Shown here: positions 26,601-35,600 of the stretch, one piece after another
Layout: each line of letters starts with the position of its first letter
Position numbering within the stretch: position 1 is the first letter of the stretch
NCBI GenBank assembly: GCA_025267735.1
Contig: CM046303.1
Span: 17,288,403-17,352,402, forward strand
Origin: Mactra quadrangularis
Lineage: Eukaryota > Mollusca > Bivalvia > Venerida > Mactridae
Direction of reading: 5' to 3'
DNA length: 64,000 bases
Translations under genes and position numbers: made by a program
Notes under the pieces: generated by a model
The model's database searches: none
The model's input: only the letters and a program-made list of their open reading frames with translations
Told to the model about the DNA's origin: nothing

Positions 26601-29600
26601 CATTATTTGAAACTCTAGAAAAAAATTGTAGCCTTTGGCCGTAGTGGATGCCATCTTGGATTTATAGGCCAACAACCAACTATTACAAATTATGCCAGCG
26701 ACTTGACTGAATTTATAGGTTCTATTCTCACTCAGAATCTAAACATACCTTATTGCAAACTAATCATGAAGTGATTTCTTCTAGCTTCCCTAGTACCTAC
26801 CCTAAAATGTATCAAGTAGGAAAGTTAATACTGTCATTGGCACTTTTTATCTGGGTAAAGTCCAGAGATTTAAAGGACAGTGAGTGAGACAACTGACTGT
26901 TGCAATATGATGAAAAATTGTTCAAACCCGTTAGGTTACACATGTATTTGTTATTTATTGTAGAAGTATCATGACAACAGTTTTAAAAATCTAAAAAATC
27001 TCCCTCTTAGCGTTATAGCTGTGTGGTAGGTCTTTGGGTTTTGACTATTGTTGTTCCTTATATGTTTAGCCTTTATCTTATTTTAGAAAAGAAAGAATCA
27101 CTAGAAAAGAGACATAAAACATTACACTACATTGCAGTAATTTTGTACCGAAATTTGAAAATGGTATTTTATAAATTTCAGATGTTGATAAATGCTCAGT
27201 TCCTCCTAAAATCAAATTTTTGGTGCTAGTTAACCCACATAGTGGTCCTGGTAAAGCTATGCAGATATATCAAAAACAAGTTGCTCCAATGTTAGATGAG
27301 GCAGACATACAAGTTAAACTTATACAAACTGGTAAGTCATTGTTGTTTGTCTATTATAGTGTACAGTTACCAAAATTCTCCTGTAGCGTCACCTAAAGGT
27401 TCTTAATTATGATTATTCAAATTATGCCATTGGGTAAATATTGACTCTTTATATTAAAAAGAAAAATTTCAAAAGTCTTTTACTCTAAAAGTGAAAGGCC
27501 CAGAGCTTTCATATTGGGCATGTGGCATCACCTTAAGGTTCTCTACAGTTTGTTTAAGTTATGCCTCTGAGGTAAAAATAGTCCTGACCGAAGGGTCACG
27601 AGTTTAGCATGGAGCTAAGGAAGGAAATGATATAAAATCTCTAAAACAGTAAGAACTAGAGCTTTCACATTTTGCATGTGGCATCTCCTTAAGTTCCTCT
27701 ACAAAGATTGATCAATAGAAAAAATGTCTCTATATTAAGACGATTTAGCTATTCAAAGTCCATCAATTTTGATTGTTCTAATATTGGGACTTTACTGTAT
27801 CTGTATAAGACTACTAATTGTTGTCACACTATACATGTACATGTAGTTGTATTATATGTATATATTTATTAGATCATGCTGGACATGGTATGGAAATGAT
27901 GAAATCTATAAACAGAACAGATTATCATGGTGTTGTGATTGTATCAGGAGATGGTCTTATATATGAGGTATAGTATTGTTTATTGTACAAAAAATAAATA
28001 ATTCTAATTTCAGTATTGCCTCCAAAGCCTTTATCAAGTATTCTTGAATTTGTATAGTTAATACTAATTTATTTTAGCTCGATCGTGAAACAACCTTTAA
28101 CAACATATATTAATCACTTTTGAGTCGGCTTCCTGGTCCTCTATTACTGAGCTAGTAGTTTCTTGCACAAGGAAACAGTAGGGTAGGTTTTGGATATGAT
28201 TCAAACCAGTGCAGAGCTGGCTATGCAATGATTACCAGTCCATCATAACTGCTCGGCCGAAAAAGGTTTGTTGTACTGGATGAATCTGTGCAAAATGAAG
28301 TTATTTTACATATTGTTGATGAAAAGTATGCAGATTAAATCCTATTGTTCTGTGTGCACACACTTTTATTTCAACCTCGTTCCTTATAGATGCATGCGGT
28401 ATAAACAAAGTTTTTCAGCTGGAAAACCCCATCAGCTCCAAATCAAATTTGTTCTTGCGTTTCTCTCTTCAACAAGTAATGTAGATGGCTACCCAATTCT
28501 TCAGATTCTGTTCGAGATATAATAGGTCATTATTCAGGGGTCTGCCCTTTATGCTGTCTTTTGTTAAGGAAAGACATTGCCACCATTTTTAACTTAACCT
28601 TAACATAGCATTAACTGTCTTCTATTGGATGTGCTACCCCCTCCAACCATGATATTTTTCATTCATTGAAATTAACCAGTTATAATCATGTACTTCACTC
28701 TAAATTTATCAATGACAAAACAATGATAGTATAAATTAACGTAGTATTGTTATAGTGGTTATATAATTCTTTACTGGCGACAAAAAACTGCTGACATTCA
28801 ATACTATAAATACATGTATAATAATAATAATATGATAATAAACATATTATGTTATGTCTTGTAATTTTATCTTTGTCATTGTTGCTGTTTTTGCTGCATA
28901 TAGTTGGCTGTTCATAACATTGTTGCTGTTTTGCTGCATATAGTTGGCTGTTCATAACATAAGACTTGTTATTTATCACTTTATCCCCAAAATAAAAAAA
29001 ATAGGACAAAATATAAGTTGTACTTTTACTAGTGAATGCTTCAATACAATTAAATAATTCTAGTAGTCAAATGTGCATAAGAAACATTTTAACCTCTAAG
29101 CCATGTTTTTTTTAGTGTACTATGTCTGCATTGTCAGCAGCATGTTCAATTTTGTTGGTCTGAGACCTTACTTTATCAGAATTTTTTTTTAAAATTTTGG
29201 TACAGTAAAACTCGGATATAACATACTCGCTGGGCCATAGAAATAAGGTATGTTATATTCTTATAGCATACTAAGTATGTTATTATAAGGATAAAAAACG
29301 GGCCAAAAAAAAATGGTATGTTGTAACCGAGTGTATGTTGTAACTGAGTGTATGTTGTAACCAAGTATGTTATATCCGAGTTTTACTGTATACATGCACA
29401 TATTCGTTTGAATGCTTTAAAATGCCTTGAAAAACTATGCACAAGAACCATAACTCCATTTTGTCTTATGTGGGAATTATATCCCTTAGATTTAATTTAT
29501 TAACCTTCTGTTTTAATAGATTACTAAAATAATTTGAAATTTGGTATACATGCACATGTTCTTTAAAATGCCTATAAATGCTGTGCACAAGAACCATAAC

Positions 29601-32600
29601 TCCATTTTGTATGATGTTTGAATTATTTCCCTTATTTCCCACTACAGCTATTCTGTCATAGCTCATAGAGTTCTTATAATCCTAGGTATCATAATAACTT
29701 TTCCAAAATTGTAGAAAAAACAAGGTGTTAACTATAAATTACCTAATAAGTTTTCAATAAATTTATTCCCTCGTTATTTTGTTTAAGTGACTTGCTATAT
29801 TGGTAGATTCACTTTTGTCTGAAGATGTAAAACAAAGATGACACAGAGATAGTGTCTATGTTAATACATGTTTTATCTGTCTGAATTGAAACATTCTACA
29901 GTTTAAGTATGCAGCTTGAAATTTAAGGAAATTATCACTTGATGTAATTCTGTATGACATTTGTAACACAAATCTGTGGGAAATATCAAATACAAGTCTC
30001 TATAATTCATGAAAATAGTTTAAACAAAAATGTTTTCTACTTTTTTTTGTCTTACATTTGATGGAAGGGGAACATTTTTGAAATACATGTACTGGGTAAT
30101 GTTTATTCACTAGAAAATTTATGTTTGTTATTTATTACTGCTTGTTTTTAATAATAAATGCATAACTTTTATATCATTTGTTGATTTTGTAGAATTCTAC
30201 AGAAAAAAAATATATTCATATTTTGTCAATTTTATTTGCAAAAGCCCATGCAATTAAATTTTTAATTAAAAACAAATACTTCCCCCCCCCCCCCCCGTTC
30301 TAAAGGGCAGTGAGATTTACATGTTTGCATTGGCAACCATGTTCTTTATACAATATTTCTGATTTATGTTTATAGTTGCAAGCCTGCTAGCATCTATGAA
30401 TTTCATAGTTTCTACAAAATTCTTATTCCCTTGTCTTTAAGCTAGCTTTAATGGTGATATAATTAAGTGTCTACTTATTTACCATATTTAAAATCACTTT
30501 TTCCACAAATGTTGTCTACAATGAAGAAAGTCTTTATATAAGTATTATATTTCAGGTAATAAATGGTTTAATGAGTCGTGTAGATTGGGAAGATGCTATA
30601 AAATTACCTATAGGTTGTTTACCAGGGGGTTCTGGTAATGCTTTAAGTTGTGCTATCAATTATTCTGCTGGGTAAGTACTAGTTCATTGTTTACTTTGTA
30701 CTGTTTACTTATACAACTTTAAAATTTAATAAAGACTGTGTTCACCTTTCCAAATTTCCAGATTATATTCTTTATGAGTATTTATTTACTTTTTCCAAAA
30801 CCATTTTAATTACAGCACCAACACAGTGGAAACTCTTAACCAAATCATACAAAACTAGGAAAAAATATACCTGTTTAGACAATTTTTCACATGAGAAAAT
30901 TAGAATTTTTTCTACAATTATGAAAAAAAGAAATTTAAAGAATACTAAAGAACTGGTATAGAGGATTAGTCGAGAAAGCCGGTTGATTGATTTTGTCGCT
31001 GTAACTAGCCGAAATGATAATTGATAAAAAGCATTTGAGTTAAACAATAAATGAGAAAAACACAAGCAACACAAATGCAACATTATGCAATGATGTGATA
31101 AAATCATGTAGTATACAGTGTCCTCCAAGTGTACTTGGACAAAATCCTGTTTTAATGATAACCCAATTCACATGAATTTTACCCATGAAAAAAGAGACAA
31201 AGACTTATCTTGCTTTCAAATCAGCATTGATTAGTTTGTCAGCATACTATCCACATTATGTTGCATTATGTGAGTTCTTGTTTAGTTAAATGACTAAAAA
31301 AATTTTTTTTTCTCAAAATATTATGTATTCAAGAACTTATGGGAGGAACTGTATATGGTATGATCATTGGTATTTAAAACAAGCAGCTGTGTCTAAACTA
31401 GTGCCAAATACTGTCAGAGAGTTGGCTAGTTTTCTTAATATATCCTTATAAAATATTAATACTTTGTCATCAAGATGTCTGTGGTTTCTCATAAAAACAT
31501 CCTGGTATTGACTGTTTAACATTAAAACTACAGTCCGTCTAGTCAACAGTACAGCTTTGATGCTATCAACAGATTTTTATTATCAGTTTATATATTGGCT
31601 AGCTAGCCATTTGTCTATATTTAAGTTTAATATCTTACATCTGCATGGTTTAACAGATTGGGGAGATGTGTGTAGCCTGTAGGGGATAAGGGGTCTGGAT
31701 CTCTTCTTTTAAAATGGTCTTTGGTTGCCAAGAAATTTCTATAAAAGTATTGAGTGTTGTGTGTCTATATTGTTAAACAAATGGGAAGGGGGGCCTTAGG
31801 GGCCTGGACCCGTCTTTTAAAACATTGTCCATGGATACCAAAAATTTATTGTAGTGCCTTCAGTTTTTGTGTATTCTGTCAAAAAAATGTACAAAATTTT
31901 GGTTGAAAATAGATATTTTGTATAAAATATCTTTAATATAAGTTTTTGACACCAACACACCCTATTATAAGTTAATGAACTGTGACTAGTGATCTATATT
32001 GGCTAGTGATCAATATTAAGTAGTGATCTAAATTGACTGATTTGTCATATAAATATTAAATGAATCATAAAATTGTTTATTACTTTAGCTGGAGGTTGTT
32101 TGTTACATCACATTATACAAGGGCGGTCTACTTCTTGTTATCTAATAAAACATACAAATTGAATTTTATTGGCTTCCAATAAACTGAACAGATATAGTAC
32201 AAAACCATGGAACTTGTGCTTGTAAGGCTTCAGACAGAAAATAAAAAAACAACTAATTTTAAGCTCACAATAAGTCATGTAGTAATTTATCACAGGTCAG
32301 TCGGCTGGCACGGTCCAGAATTAAAAACACTATATATACATATATAGGTATATTACTCAGAAATGGTAGTTTTTAACCAAGTTTGGTTATAGATAATTTC
32401 ATTTCACTGATTAATACATGCACATATAGCTTTGACTTTGATCTTTTGAATGACACCAACATCTTTTGCGTACCCCAAATAATAAAGTCATAGGCCGATT
32501 TCAAACATCACAATCAAACAGATTTAGTTAAGTTGATACAAAAGTCAGAAAAACAAAATACGTTATATTTATACATGTTGTACAGTGTAAAGCAATTCTT

Positions 32601-35600
32601 GTATGCAATTATCCCTTCATAACTTCAACTTGTTGAAGTTCTGCACAAAATTCTAGTTATAAATTTTGTTTTATTACTTTTTTCAATTATTTTGAATGCA
32701 ATTAAATGAAATCAAACATGCAAATGAAATTTTCCTTTGATAAATATTCATGAACAAATTATGTTCACTTCATTACTAGCTTTCAATAAACTTTTATTTT
32801 GGAATGCATGAAAAGTTTTATTCAGGTAAATGAAAACTTTTGACTGCTTCAATGGACAATACATTTTTGTATATGACTCATGTTTCATTGATTTATTGCC
32901 TTCTGCACTGGGTTTTACATAAAATTATACACTAGATATGTGTAGTTTGTACAATGTACTACATGTAGTTTGGAAATAACACACATATCAGAGATACGCA
33001 ACTTAGTTGTGCCTGATGTTGTCTGTCACATGGTCTTCAGTTTGTTGACAAACTATTGCTTTTACATATGGAGTAAGAAGCTGCTAACAAAAGATTTTGC
33101 TCCCCTCGCAGCTCAGCCTGACTAAAATAAGTATAAATAGATGGGTAAACAAAGCCATATTCGGTTGGATCATACTAGTGACGAATGCAACGGCATATGA
33201 TGTCACATGTAAAAAGATCAATGTTTACTTCATTTTGGTTAATTTTCCTTTATTTAACTGATGAAAAAATGTTTAACATCTTCACATATCAACATTTTGA
33301 AATTATAGGCATGAGATTTTTGTGCATTTTAGTAGCCAATCACACTTCAATTCTTAAAAACCATGAAACCCTCATGCGATTAAAACATGTTTGTGTCTCT
33401 GTCTAAAAATATAAATATCAGTTTGCTCATAGTCTTTAAGAAGAGTGAAGAAAGTGAACAAGTTAAACTTTTGAGCGTTGCAAAGGATAGTAACAAAAGA
33501 TGGGAGCATAGTGTTGATGCATGCAAGTAACAATGCTTTGATGAATCGCCATGAAATGACTTTTAAATGTTCTTCCTCTTAAAAATGATATATATACACA
33601 GGTTTTTTCAACTCTGCATTTAAATCTCTGCCTCTTTATTACCTTAACAACTTTGTAAATGTGTGATTTGTTTTTAGATTTCTATCAATACTTAAGAAAT
33701 TAAAAACATATCTTATGATTGATGTACATGTATTACAATAACAATTGTATAAAGTATCATTTCTCCCCTTTCAATTGTTACGATCTATTAAAACTATCCT
33801 GATGAGTAAATACATTTGAAAAAAACAACAGATTTTACAAGTGTACTGGTAACAGTGTTCGGAACACATGACCTATATGGTTCCTAACACAGCAAAAATG
33901 ACGACCAGATCAACAAATTTAGATAAAAAAGACGAGGTAAATGACTTTGATACGTAATCGATTTTTATCAGACCTAGTGCAGTCTAAGCAGCACAAAATT
34001 CTCTTATTAGCAGTAGTTCTGCCAGCCCCACAACAGTTCTAAATTTCTAGATTACCTTGAAGTTCTTCCAAAAAATCGTTAAACTCATTCAAAACCTTAA
34101 GGTTATTTAGAAAACTAGAACCATTGTGGGGGTTGGAAGAATCATATGAGATATCATATAGGTTGTTTAGGGATAATTTGAGACAAACTTACTCAATATT
34201 CCATGTTATCCTGAATGAGCTGCAGTGCATAAAATATTTTTTGACAGGTTTGTGTTTTATTTCATTTTCCATTATTTCAGTGAATCCGTAGAGACAGAGG
34301 CAGTTCTTCATTCCACGTTTATATTAATCAAACATCGTATCATTCCAATGGATTTAGTATTAATACAACAACCTCATCAACAAATATATTCATTCCTCTC
34401 AGTATGCTGGGGTCTACTTGCTGATATTGATTATGAAAGTGAAAAGTTCCGAGCTATTGGTGAAGCTAGATTCACACTACAAGCTATCAGAAGAATTTTG
34501 TGTAAGTATTGAATGTGGGATTTTTATCTCATGTGGTATATATGATTTAATAGGAACAAAGTATTTTTTATATCATTTGTTGGAATTTTTTAATCATTAA
34601 TCTTTCTGTAGAAACTGGGTCCATAAGAAATGCAGTGGACTGAAACACATCAAAGAGGACCCAAGCTAAAAGTGTGCACGCTGCTCGGGTTTAGCACGTC
34701 CACTAGATGGCATGCCTTAGTCCGACATACAGGTGGGACAGGACAAACTAGAGGTGGTAGCATCTTTCTGTTACCTTGGGGATATGCTCTCTGCAGCAGG
34801 AGGCTGTGACCTGGCAGCCATAACGAGAGTCAAGTCCGCGTGGAAAAAATTCAGAGAGCTGCTACCAATCCTCACATCACGTCACCTCTCATACAAAACA
34901 CGTGGCAGAGTTTACAGCACATGCGTAAGGAGTGTGATGCTCTACACCAGTGAGACTTGGCCCCTGTCCAAAACAAATTTGTAACGCCTGAAGCGAAACA
35001 ACCGAGCAATGATCAGGCAGATTTGTAAAATAAAACAACAGGACATTGCCACCATCAGATCCAAAGACCTCCTCAAACAGCTCGGCCTAGACCTGGACCT
35101 CATATTGAGGGAAAGGAGACTAAAATGGTACAGCCACGTAGAAAGGTCAAATGGTGGCATCAAGGCAGCCAGCACCATACAGGTCACAGGGACACACAAA
35201 CCTGGAAGGCCCAAGTTGACATGGAAGCAGTTAACAGAGAGGGATCGCAGAGAATGGAACCTCTCGGCGATCAACCCTCAAGAAAGAGACGCCTGGAAAG
35301 CAGGTGTGAGAAACCGCAGGCGTGCAGCTAGCCAGTTACCTGGAAGGGGGCCCACTGACGTGGATAATGCCCCCACACCTGCACTCTAATAAAAAATCTG
35401 AAGATGATTATGATGATAATCATACAGTGTTAGAGGCTTATGACATAGGTCAATGTTGCAGTTGGCTACATGCTGGGGTTTTTAATCTAGTGTCAGGAAG
35501 AGGTTGCTGATTTTGAGCCTCACCTGGGTTTTTTATATACTTTCATGAAAAAAGGTAATGATATCCATTTTCCTTCATTAAGAAGGTAAATGGAAAGGTT

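Noticed and set aside
28695..29009. 104-codon minus-strand ORF with repeated NSQLYAAKQQQCYEQ-like units
   Set aside because: Created by the 41 bp tandem duplication; not protein-like otherwise.
34942..35274. 110-codon minus-strand ORF
   Set aside because: Antisense shadow of the LINE ORF2 remnant.
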